Assembly: GCF_011386835.1 (NCBI RefSeq)
Contig: NW_027052968.1
Location: 1-64,000, forward strand
Source: Chrysemys picta bellii
Lineage: Eukaryota > Chordata > Testudines > Emydidae
Direction of reading: 5' to 3'
Length of the DNA stretch: 64,000 bases
Made by a program: the position numbers and the translations under genes. Under the pieces are notes generated by a model, which did not search any database, was not told where the DNA came from, and saw only the letters and a program-made list of their open reading frames with translations. Of the stretch, positions 54,694 to 64,000 are shown one piece after another. Numbering within the stretch: the stretch's first letter is position 1; the number at the start of each line of letters is the position of its first letter.

Positions 54694-55932
54694 GGTACTA
54701 ATAACTTGAGCTGTGGTTTGGAGGTGGAACAGCTGTCAAGGGCACTGAGGGGGAGATAGCAGGAGCTCATCCTTCAAGGAGGGGGGTTGGCACTGGAGGT
54801 TACTAGAAAGGACAAGAAGACTCCATTCTGGGATTCAGGAGGTGAATTTATCCCTCAGTGGTGGGCAGGTGATGGGTGGAAGTAGTGCTGGTTCCAGGTG
54901 CCCTTAATTCCCGCTGATTCCTCGGGGCGGTTGAGTCTCTGACAGGTTCTCGTTCCCTTGCAGCAGGAGGACGTCACGGCCAAAATGATGCACCAGCTCC
55001 GCATCATCCGGCACTTGCGCCAGATTCCTGAGACACTGCAGGGGCTGTGCCTCTGAGGCCATCAGCAACTCCCGCTCCCTGCTGCAGGTACTGCTCTGGC
55101 TCACTGTAAATGGGGAGCTAGTGGAAGGGGAAATGGAGCCCCGTGGCACTCACTAAAAGGGAAAGTGGTGGATTCTCCATCTCTTGATGTCATTGAAGGA
55201 AGACTAGATGCCTTTCTGCAATGTGTGTGCCCAAAAAGTAACTATTGTACTATACAGCAAGCCTATGGTATGCAAGGGGTTAGATGAGATGCTCTAAAGG
55301 TCTCTTCTGGCCATAAAGTCCCCTAATTTTGGAAACACTGAGTGTAGCATTGGGAGCAGCCTCTGATGTTTTACCGTCTAGCCGGCTTGCTTCCTAGAAT
55401 GAACAGGCATTGAGTGGGGTGATCCACAGAGAGTAGCTGAAACCTTCAAAGTGTCAGCCCAGCAACAGGACATTAGCATTTCCGGGGAAGGGTGGGTGTG
55501 GCAGTGATATCACAAAGGCCTTTTGCAGGACGTCAGCCTATTGGTCAAAGGTGTTAGGGAGGTGGTGACCTCCGAGAGAGATGCTGACATCAGCCTGGCA
55601 GGACAGGAGCACAGGGCCAGGGAAACCTCAGAGACCCCTGTGGCTTTGCTTCAGCAAGTCTCCTTCTCGAGGTCTCTCTTTGAGGACTGAGAGAGTGTTA
55701 GGGTTGACGTATGTGAGTGTGAGCAGGAGCCTCTTTCGAGTTTTCTCCTTTCCTTTTGACGGATTTTACTAGTAAACAGACGTCCCTATTTAGAAGGTAA
55801 GAGCCTCCAAGAGCTTTTGGAACCTGCTCAGTCTGATCCATCTGGTGCCAGCTGAATTCTAGGCATGGAAAACAGTAGTTTAAGATGGCAGAATTTTATT
55901 CCCTCCCTGGGATTTTGTCCCGTAGAATCACT
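54694..55932 (+). repeat. array monomer 22, right part
   Basis: F-type. Exon-like block 54964-55087 and second exon-like block to 55797. Confidence 0.84.
54964..55087 (+). pseudogene. HEAT-gene-like pseudo-exon, monomer 22
   Basis: 124 bp, F-type (CCAGATTCCTGAG), shared frameshift. Confidence 0.48.
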
Positions 55933-57555
55933 GGGGACATTAGGGTTTGTCCTTTTCGTTTTACCTTTTCCTCCATCCCCCCTTCCTTTCTCTTCATCTC
56001 TTACTTCTTTTGTCCTTTCTCCTGTTCCCCTTTCACCACCAGGAGTGGTGTGTGTGTGTGTGTGTGTTTGTGTGTGTGTTGCTGGGGGTGCTCTTCACCT
56101 CCCCTTGTGGGGAGTTCATCCAAAACTGTATGGTTGAAATAGTGCTTGGACTCCACTGACACTAGATGCTGCCATCCTGTGGCTTAGCATTAGTGTCTGG
56201 GATTACTTGGGGCAAGATCTCAACCTCCCCTCAACCCACTTCACTTCTGGCAGAATCCCTCCTGCCCCCCCGCTAGAGCCGCCTCGATGCCCAACCTGGT
56301 TGGGGGTGCAGAAGAGGGTTCTGATAACTTGAGGTTTGGTTTGGAGGTGGAACAGCTGTGAAGAACACTGAGGGGGAGGTAGCAGGAGCTAATCCTACAA
56401 GGAGGGGGGTTGGCACTGGAGGATACTAGAAAGGACAAGAAGACTCCATTCTGGGGTTCAGGAGGTGAATTCATCCCTCAGCGGTGGGCAGGTGGTGGGT
56501 GGAAATACTGCTGGTTCCAGGTGCCCTTAATTCCCCCTGATTCCTCGGGGCCTTTGAGTCTCTGACAGGTTCTCGTTCCCTTGCAGCAGGAGGACGTCAC
56601 GGCCAAAGTGATGCACCAGCTCCGCATCATCCGGCACTTGCGCCAGGTGCCTGAGACCCTGCAGGGGCTGTTCCTCTGAGGCCTTCAGCAACTCCCGCTC
56701 CCTGCTGCAGGTACTGCTCTGTCTCCCTGTAAATGGCGAGCTAGTGGAAGGGGAAATGGAGCCCCCTGGCCCTCACTAAAAGGGAAAGTGGTGGATTCTC
56801 CATCTCTTGATGTCTTTGAATGAAGACTAGATGCCTTTCTGGAATGTGTGTGCCCAAAAAGTAACTATTGTACTATACAGTAAGCCTATGATATGCAGCG
56901 GGTTAGATTAGATGCTCAAAAGGTCTCTTCTGACCATAAAGTCTACTAATTTTGGAAACACTGAGTGTAGCATTGGGAGCAGCCTCTGATGTTTTACTGT
57001 CTAGCCCACTTGCTTCCTAGAATGAGGATGCATTGAGTGGGGTGATCCACAGAGAGTAGCTCAAACCTTCAAAGTGTCAGGCCAGTAGCAGGACATTAGC
57101 ACTTTAGGGTTTGGTTGAGTGTGGCAGTGATATCACAAAGGCCTTATCCTGGACCTCAGCCTATGGGTCAAAGGTATTAGGGAGGTGGTTACCTGAGAGA
57201 GAGATGCTGACATCAGCCAGGCAGGACAGGAGCGCAGGGCCAGGGAAACCTCAGAGACCCCTTTGGCTTTGCTTTAGCAAGTCTCCTTCTCGAGGTCTCC
57301 CTTTTTAGGACTCAGAGAGTATTAGGGTTCAAGTATGTGAGTGCGAGGAGGAACCTCTTTCGAGTTTCTCCTTTTATTGATTTTACTAGAAAACAGACGT
57401 GCCTGTTGAGAAGGTAAGAACCTTGGAGAGGTTTTTAACCTGCTCAGTCTGCAGTCTGATCCATCTGGTGCCAGCTGAATTCTAGGCATGGAAAACACTA
57501 GTTCAAGGGGGCAGAATTTTATAGCCCACCTGGGATTTTGTGCCGTAGAATCACT
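55933..57555 (+). repeat. array monomer 23 (1.62 kb, A-type)
   Basis: Opens higher-order block IV. TG run 56047-56080. Exon-like block 56587-56710. Confidence 0.87.
56587..56710 (+). pseudogene. HEAT-gene-like pseudo-exon, monomer 23
   Basis: 124 bp, A-type with GAGACCCTGCAG, shared frameshift. Confidence 0.5.
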
Positions 57556-58580
57556 TGGGGACATTAGGGTTTGTCCTTTTCGTTTTACCTTTTCCTCCAT
57601 CCCTCCTTGCTTTCTCTTGTTCCCCTCCCACCACCAGGAGTGGTGTGTGTGTGTGTGTTGCTGGGGGTGCTCTTCACCTCCCCTTGTGGGAAGTTGACAC
57701 TGCAAGGGCTGTGCCTCTGTGGACATCAGCAACTCCCACTCCCTGCTGCAGGTACTGCTCTGGCTCACTGTAAATGGGGTGCTAGTGGAAGGGGAAATGG
57801 AGCCTCCTGGCCCTCACTAAAAGGGAAAGTGGTGGATTCTCCATCTCTTGATGTCATTGAATGAAGACTAGATGCCTTTCTGGAATGTGTGTGCCCAAAG
57901 AATAACTATTGTACTATACAGGAAGCCTATGATATGCAGGGGCTTAGATTAGATGCTCTAAAGGTCCCTTGTGGCCATAAAGTCTACTAATTTTGGAAAC
58001 ACTGAGTGTAGCATTGGGAGCAGCCTCTGATGTTTTACTGTCTAGCCCACTTGCTTCCTAGAATGAAGACGCATTGAGTGGGGTGATCCACAGAGAGTAG
58101 CTGAAACCTTCATAGTGTCAGGCCAGCAGCAGGACATTAGCACTTAAGGGTTTGATTGGTGGCAGTGATATCACAAAGGTCTTTTGCAGGACCTCAGCAT
58201 ATTGGTCAAAGGTGTTAGGGAGGTGGTAACCTCAGAGAGAGATGCTGACATCAGTCAGGGGCGCATGGCCAGGGAAACCTCAGAGACCCCTGTGGCTTTG
58301 CTTCAGCAAGTCTCCTTCTCGAGGTTTCTCTTGAGGACTGAGAGAGTATTAGGATTCACGTATTTGAGTGAGAGCAGGAGCCTCTTTCGAGTTGTCTCCT
58401 TTCCTTTTACTGATTTTACTAGAAAACACATCCCTGTTTAGAAAGCAAGAGCCTCCAAGAGGTTTTGGAACCTGCTCAGTCTGATCCATCTGGTGCCAGC
58501 TGAATTCTAGGCATGGAAAACACTAGTTCAAGGTGGCAGAATTTTAATCCCTCCCTGTATTATTGTCTGGTAGAATCACT
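57556..58580 (+). repeat. array monomer 24 (1025 bp, deleted B-type)
   Basis: Same deletion as monomers 5, 13 and 20. Exon remnant about 57697-57751. Confidence 0.87.
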
Positions 58581-58696
58581 GGGGACATTAGGGTTTGTCC
58601 TTTTCGTTTTACCTTTTCCTCCATCCCTCCTTCCTTTCTCTTTATCTCTTACTTGTTTTGTCCTTTCTCTTGTTCCCCTCCCACCACCAGGAGTGG

Positions 58697-58734
<38 letters not shown>

Positions 58735-59710
58735 GCTGGGGGTGCTCTTCACCTCCCCTTGTTGGGAGTTGATCCAAAACTGTATGGTTGAAATAGTGCT
58801 TGGACTCCACTGACACTAGATGCTGCCATCGTGTGGTTTAGCATTAGTGTCTGGGATGACTTGGGGCAAGATCTCAACCTCCCCGCAACCCACTTCACTG
58901 CTGCCAGAATCCCACCTGCCCCCCCTGCTAGAGCCGCCTCCCTGCCCAACCTGGTTGGGGGTGGAGAAGAGGGTTCTGATAACTTGAGCTGTGGTTTGGA
59001 GGTGGAACAGCTGTCCAGGGCACTGAGGGGGAGGTAGCAGGAGCTCACCCTACAAGGACGGGGGTTGGCACTGGAGATTACTAGAAAGGAGACGACGACT
59101 CCATTCTGTGGTTCAGGAGGTGAATTCATCCCTCAGTGGTGGGCAGGTGCTGGGTGTAAATACTGCTGGTTCCAGGTGTTCTTAATTGCCCCTGATTCCT
59201 CGGGGCATTTGAGTCTCTGACAGGTTCTCGTTCCCTTGCAGCAGGAGGACGTCACGGCCAAAGTGATGCACCCGCATCATCCGCCAATTGCGCCAGGTGC
59301 CTGAGACACTGCAGGGGCTGCGCCTCTGAGGCCTTCAGCAACTCCCGCTCCCTGCTTCAGGTACTGCTCTGTCTCCCTGTAAATGGCGAGCTAGTGGAAG
59401 GGGAAATGGAGCCCCCTGGCACTCACTAAAAGGGAAAGTGGTGGATTCTCCATCTCTTAATGTCATTGAATGAAGACTAGATGCCTTTCTGGAATGTGTG
59501 TGCCCAAAAAGTAACTATTGTACTATACAGGAGGCCTATGATATGCAGGGGCTTAGATGAGATGCTCTAAAGGTCTCTTGTGGCCATAAAGTCTACAAAT
59601 TTTGGAAACACTGAGTGTAGTATTGGGAGCAGCCTGTGATGTTTTACTGTCTAGCCGGCTTGCTTCCTAGAATGAAGACGCATTGAGTGGGGTGATCCAC
59701 AGAGAGTACC
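58581..59710 (+). repeat. array monomer 25, left part (C-type, undeleted)
   Basis: The only C-type monomer that still has its exon-like block (59242-59360) and the complete LTR, so it shows the ancestral state. TG run 58696-58732. Continues at 60483-60978. Confidence 0.86.
59242..59360 (+). pseudogene. HEAT-gene-like pseudo-exon, monomer 25
   Basis: 119 bp, same GATGCACCCGCATC deletion as monomers 7 and 18, ends CTGCTTCAG. Confidence 0.45.
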
Positions 59711-59712
59711 TG

Positions 59713-60482
59713 TGTCAAGGCTGTATCCCCACTTTGAAGTTTAGGGTACAAATGTAGGGGCCTGCATGAAAACTTCTAAGCTTAACCACCATCCCAAGGC
59801 TAATTTCCTCCGCTGGGTAGCCTTGAGAAACCTTTCACCAATTCCCTGGTGAATACAGATCCAACCCCCTTGGATCTAAAAGAAGGAGAAATTAACCATT
59901 CCCCTCCTTCCTCCCACCAACTCCTGGTGAATCAAGATCCAAACTCCTTGGATCTTAAAACAAGGAAAAATCAATCAGGTTCTTAAAAATAAGGCTTTTA
60001 ATTAAAGAAAAAGTTAAAAATCATCTCTGTAAAATCAGTATGGAAATTAACCTTACAGGGTAATCAAACTTAAAGAGCTCAGAGGACTCCCCTCTAGTCT
60101 TAGGTTCAAAGTACAGCAAACAAAGATAAACACTCTAGTAAAAGGTACATTTACAAGTTGAGAAAACAAAGGAAAACTAACACGCCTTGTTTGAAATAGG
60201 AGAGACTTGTTTAGAAAGATGTGGAGAACCTGGATTGATGTCTGGTCCCTCTCAGTCCCGAGGGCGAACACCCACACAAACAAAGAACACAAACAAAAGC
60301 CTTCCCCTCCCCAAGATTTGAAAGTATCTTGTCCCCTTATTGGTCCTTTAGGTCAGATACCAGCCAGGTTACCTGAGCTTCTTAACCCTTTAGAGGGAAA
60401 AGGATTTTGGAGTCTCTGGCCAGGAGGATTTTATAGTACTGTACACAGGACAGCTGTTACCCTTCCCTTTATAGTTATGACA
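59713..60482 (-). mobile_element. solo LTR, complete copy 4 (about 770 bp)
   Basis: Ends TGTCAAGG...TTATGACA, i.e. TG...CA with TGTCA/TGACA inverted tips. Flanks ACCT(G) and ACCT(C) suggest a 4-bp target duplication with one ambiguous base. The site corresponds to GAGTAGCTCAAACC in other monomers. Minus orientation is favoured because TATAAAA lies near 60431-60437 on that strand (ACTATAAAATCC), but no clear AATAAA follows. Contains repeated CCTTGGATCT motifs. No internal genes. Confidence 0.82.
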
Positions 60483-60978
60483 ACCTCAAAGCTTCAAAGT
60501 GTCAGGCCAGCAGCAGGACATTAGCACTTGAGGGTTTGGTTGGGTGTGGCAGTGACATCACAAAGGCCTTTTGCAGGATGTCAGCTTATTGGTCAAAGGT
60601 GTTAGGGAGGTGGTGACCTCCGAGAGAGATGCTGACATCAGCCTGGCAGGACAGGAGCACAGGGCCAGGGAAACCTCAGAGACCCGGTGGCTTTGCTTCA
60701 GCAAGTCTCCTTCTCGGGGTCTCTCTTTGAGGACTGAGAGAGTATTAGGGTTCACGTACGTGAGTGCGTGCAGGAGCTTCTTTCGAGTTTTCTCCTTTCC
60801 TTTTACTGATTTTACTAGAAAACAGACGTCCCTGTTTAGAAGGTAAGAGCCTCCAAGAGGTTTTGGCAGCTACTCAGTCTGATCCACGTGGTGCCAGCTG
60901 AATTCTAGGCATGGAAAAGAGTAGTTTAAGATGGCAGAATTTTATTCCATCCCTTGGATTTTGTGCCATAGAATCACT
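60483..60978 (+). repeat. array monomer 25, right part
   Basis: Near-identical to 50592-51087. Confidence 0.84.
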
Positions 60979-61370
60979 GGGGACATTAGGGTTTGTCCTT
61001 TTTGTTTTACCTTTTCCTCCATCCCTCCTTCCTTTCTCTTCATCTCTTACTTCTTTTGTCCTTTCTCCTGTTCCCCTCCCACCACCAGGACTGGTGGGTG
61101 TGTGTGTGTGTGTGTGTGTGTGTTGCTGGGGGTGCTCATCACCTCTCCTTGTGGGAAGTTCATCGAAAACTGTGGGGTTGAAATAGTGTTTGGACTCCAC
61201 TGACACTAGATGCTGCCATCCTGTGGCTTAGCATTAGTGTCTGGGATGACTTGGGTCAAGATCTCAACTTCCCCACAACCCACTTCACTGCTGCCAGAAT
61301 CCCTCCTGCCCCCCCTGCTAGAGCCGCCTCCGTGGCCAACCTGGGTGGGGGTGGAGAACAGTGTTTTTTT
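60979..61370 (+). repeat. array monomer 26, left part (D-type)
   Basis: TG run 61098-61123 preceded by GGTGGGTG. Last array sequence in the window; CR1 copy d follows. Confidence 0.83.
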
Positions 61371-61449
61371 CATACGTTCATAGATTCTAGGACTGGAAGG
61401 GACCTCGAGAGGTCATCGAGTCCAGTCCCCTGCCCGCATGGCAGGACCA

Positions 61450-62924
61450 TGTAACGGACTTATTAGATAAGGGAAATGCGGTGGACCTAATATACCTGGA
61501 TTTCAGTAAAGCGTTTGATACTGTACCCCATGAGGAATTATTGGTTAAACTGGAAAACATGGGGATCGATATGAAAATCCAGAGGTGGATAAAGAATTGG
61601 TTAATGGGGAGAATGCAGCGGGTCGTATTAAAGGGTGAACTGTCGGGTTGGAGGGAGGTTACTAGTGGAGTGCCTCAAGGTTCGGTTTTGGGACCCATTT
61701 TATTTAATCTATTTATAACTGACCTCGGAACCGATTGCAAGAGTGGGCTGATAAAGTTTGCGGATGATACGAAGGTGGGAGGAGTTGCAAATTCGGAGGA
61801 GGATAGGGATATTCTGCAGGGAGACTTGAATGAGCTTGTGAATTGGAGTGTCAGAAATAAGATGAAATTTAATAGTGAAAAGTGTAAGGTGATGCACTTG
61901 GGGATGACTAATAACAATTTTAGTTACAAGATGGGGACGCATTGGTTAGAAGTAACGGAAGAGGAGAAGGACCTAGGGGTCCTTGTAGACCGCAGGATGA
62001 CTATGAGTCGACAATGTGACGTGGCTGTGAAAAAAGCCAATGCGGTCTTGGGATGTATTAGGCGAGGTATATCTAGTAGGGATAAGGAGGTCCTGCTTCC
62101 GTTGTATACGGCGCTGGTGAGACCTCATTTGGAGTACTGTGTGTAGTTCTGGTCTCCCATGTTTAAAAAAGATGAACTCAAATTGGAACGGGTGCAGAGA
62201 AGGGCGACTAGGATGATCAGAGGAATGGAAAACCTGTCGTATGAAAAGAGATTAGAGGAGCTCGGGTTGTTTAGTCTGACAAAACGAAGGCTGAGGGGGG
62301 ATATGATTGCTATCTTTAAATATATCAGAGGGATAAATACAAGGGAGGGAGAGGAATTATTTCAGCTGAGTACTAATGTGGACACGAGAACCAATGGATA
62401 TAAACTGGCCGTGGGGAAGTTCAGGCTTGAAATCAGACGAAGGTTTCTGACCGTCAGAGGGGTGAAATATTGGAACGGCCTTCCGAGGGAAACGGTGGGG
62501 GCAACGGACCTGTCTGGTTTTAAGATTAAGTTGGATAAGTTTATGGAGGGAATGGTTTAATGGTAAAACATAGTAGCCGAGGAAAACCAAGCAATGGTAC
62601 GTAAATAGCATAATGGCAAACAAGGGTCAGGCTAGAGACTCTTGCCTACATGCTCGGGGTATTACTGATCGCCATATTTGGGGTCGGGAAGGAATTTTCC
62701 TCCAGGGTAGATTGGCTGAGCCTCTGGAGGTTTTTCGCCTTCCTCCGCAGCATGGGGCAGGGATCACTAGCAGGAGGGTCCCTGCCGATTGAAGTCACTA
62801 AAACACAGGATTGGGGACTTCAACGGCACAGTCCAGGGAAGGGTCTTGTGGCCTGCAGCATGCAGGGGGTCAGACCAGATGATCATAATGGTCCCTTCTG
62901 ACCTTAAAGTCTATGAGTCTATAA
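61450..62924 (+). mobile_element. nested CR1 LINE on the plus strand, copy 2 (1475 bp)
   Basis: Twin of 51559-53034 at offset about 9891, with the same GACCA duplication (61445-61449 and 62925-62929). Clearly duplicated together with its host CR1. Confidence 0.92.
61452..62560 (+). pseudogene. CR1 reverse transcriptase remnant (nested copy 2)
   Basis: Open from [19 protein letters not shown] through QGSVLGPILFN, FADDTKVGG and [16 protein letters not shown] to a TAG at 62144-62146 (EYCV-stop), then open again to KLDKFMEGMV. The six-A run keeps the frame that twin copy 1 has lost. Confidence 0.88.
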
Positions 62925-64000
62925 GACCAAATACCATCCCTGATAGACATTTATCTAACCTACTCTTAAATATCTCAAGAGATGGAGATTCCACAACCTC
63001 CCTCGGCAATTTATTCCAGTGTTTAACCACCCTGACAGTTAGGAACTTTTTCCTAATGTCCAACCTAGACCTCCCTTGCTGCACTTTAAACCCATTGCTT
63101 CTGGTTCTATCCTTAGAGGCTAAGGTGAACAAGTTTTCTCCCTCCTCCTTATGACACCCTTTTAAATACCTGAAAACTGCTATCATGTCTCCTCTCAGTC
63201 TTCTCTTTTCCAAACTAAACAAAGCCAATTCTTTCAGCCTTCCTTCATAGGTCATGTTCTCAAGACCTTTAATCATTCTTGTTGCTCTTCTCTGGACCCT
63301 TTCCAATTTCTCCACATCTTTTTTAAAATGCGGTGCCCAGAACTGGACACAATACTCCAGCTGAGGCCTAACCAGAGCAGAGTAGAGCGGAAGAATGACT
63401 TCTCGTGTCTTGCTCACAACACACCTGTTAATACATCCCAGAATCAGGTTTGCTTTTTTTGCAACAGCATCACACTGTTGACTCATATTTAGCTTGTGGT
63501 CCACTATAACCCCTAGATCCCTTTCTGCCGTACTCCTTCCTAGACAGTCTCTTCCCATTCTGTATGTGTGAAACTGATTGTTCCTTCCTAAGTGGAGCAC
63601 TTTGCATTTGTCTTTGTTAAACTTCATCCTGTTTAACTCAGACCATTTCTCCAATTTGTCCAGATCATTTTGAATTATGACCCTGTCCTCCAAAGCAGTT
63701 GCAATCCCTCCCAGTTTGGTATCATCCGCAAACTTAATAAGCGTACTTTCTATGCCAATATCTAAGTCGTTGATGAAGATATTGAACAGCGCCGGTCCCA
63801 AAACAGACCCCTGCGATACCCCACTCGTTATGGCTTTCCAGCAGGATTGGGAACTATTAATAACAACTCTCTGAGTACGGTTATCCAGCCAGTTATGCAC
63901 CCACCTTTATAGTAGCCCCATCTAAATTGTATTTGCCTAGTTTATCAATAAGAATATCATGCGAGACCGTATCAAATGCCTTACTAAAGTCTAGGTATAC
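62925..64000 (-). pseudogene. CR1 ORF2 remnant, copy d (partial)
   Basis: Minus-strand RT from about 63900 leftwards: [73 protein letters not shown], ending CLSGMV. A 1-bp change near 63903 (CCACCTTTATAG) puts the part to its right in another frame. The N-terminal portion lies beyond the window. Confidence 0.87.

Larger units (their letters stand above)
61371..64000 (-). mobile_element. CR1 LINE, copy d (runs off the window, contains a nested CR1)
   Basis: 3' part of the duplicated minus-strand CR1, interrupted by the nested plus-strand CR1 (61450-62924). Unlike copy c it has no internal deletion and continues with full RT sequence to the window end. Confidence 0.9.

Noticed and set aside
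1..64000. tRNA, rRNA or snRNA genes
   Set aside because: No cloverleaf-like or conserved small RNA sequence was recognised by eye. A tRNAscan or Rfam search was not possible here.

Overview
The window is vertebrate, almost certainly sauropsid and most likely turtle, chromosomal DNA. It contains no intact host gene. The evidence for the source is four lineages of CR1 LINE, a Penelope-like element (PLE), a PIF/Harbinger DNA transposon with its SANT/Myb partner gene, and several solo LTRs. This mix is typical of turtle and crocodilian genomes. The species cannot be fixed from the sequence alone.

The backbone (about 2109 to 61366) is a tandem array, a macrosatellite, of roughly 26 monomers. The canonical monomer is about 1.63 kb and is always in the same orientation. 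Each starts with a long pyrimidine tract and a (TG)n microsatellite. Then come an intron-like stretch, a 118-125 bp exon-like block with good AG/GT splice borders, more intron-like DNA, and a second exon-like block. The first exon-like block reads QEDVTAKVMHQLRIIRHL... and is always broken by the same CTCTGAGG frameshift. The array therefore looks like the amplified debris of an already dead HEAT-type (possibly maestro/MROH-like) gene. A recurrent higher-order block is canonical monomer, 1.03-kb deleted monomer, LTR-bearing monomer, next monomer. It occurs four times: 15520-19538, 35173-39253, 47285-51087 and 55933-60978. The last two blocks with their CR1s are nearly identical copies 8.6-9.9 kb apart. 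Positions 1 to about 3470 repeat 29922 to about 33390 (offset 29921).

Mobile elements sit inside the monomers. PLEs lie at 1-2108 and 28608-32029 (minus strand), the second with two 475-bp direct repeats (pLTRs) and a 12-bp target duplication. A 5.56-kb Harbinger lies at 9364-14927, with a transposase interrupted by one nonsense codon and an apparently intact two-exon SANT gene. One old CR1 insertion was copied along with the array (5671-8714, 39366-41332, 51480-54693, 61371-64000). In two of its copies a second CR1 on the plus strand is nested (51559-53034, 61450-62924). A younger CR1 (20915-24122) is interrupted by a 443-bp solo LTR. A 935-bp LTR-like element lies at 25655-26589. A 770-bp solo LTR is present in four copies, three of them truncated.

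Nothing suggests that these parts cooperate as a cellular pathway. The interest lies in how the array evolved by unequal exchange, deletion and template switching, in a hammerhead-ribozyme-like motif in the PLE terminal repeats, in the loss of the catalytic Asp in PLE reverse-transcriptase motif A, and in the near-complete Harbinger.
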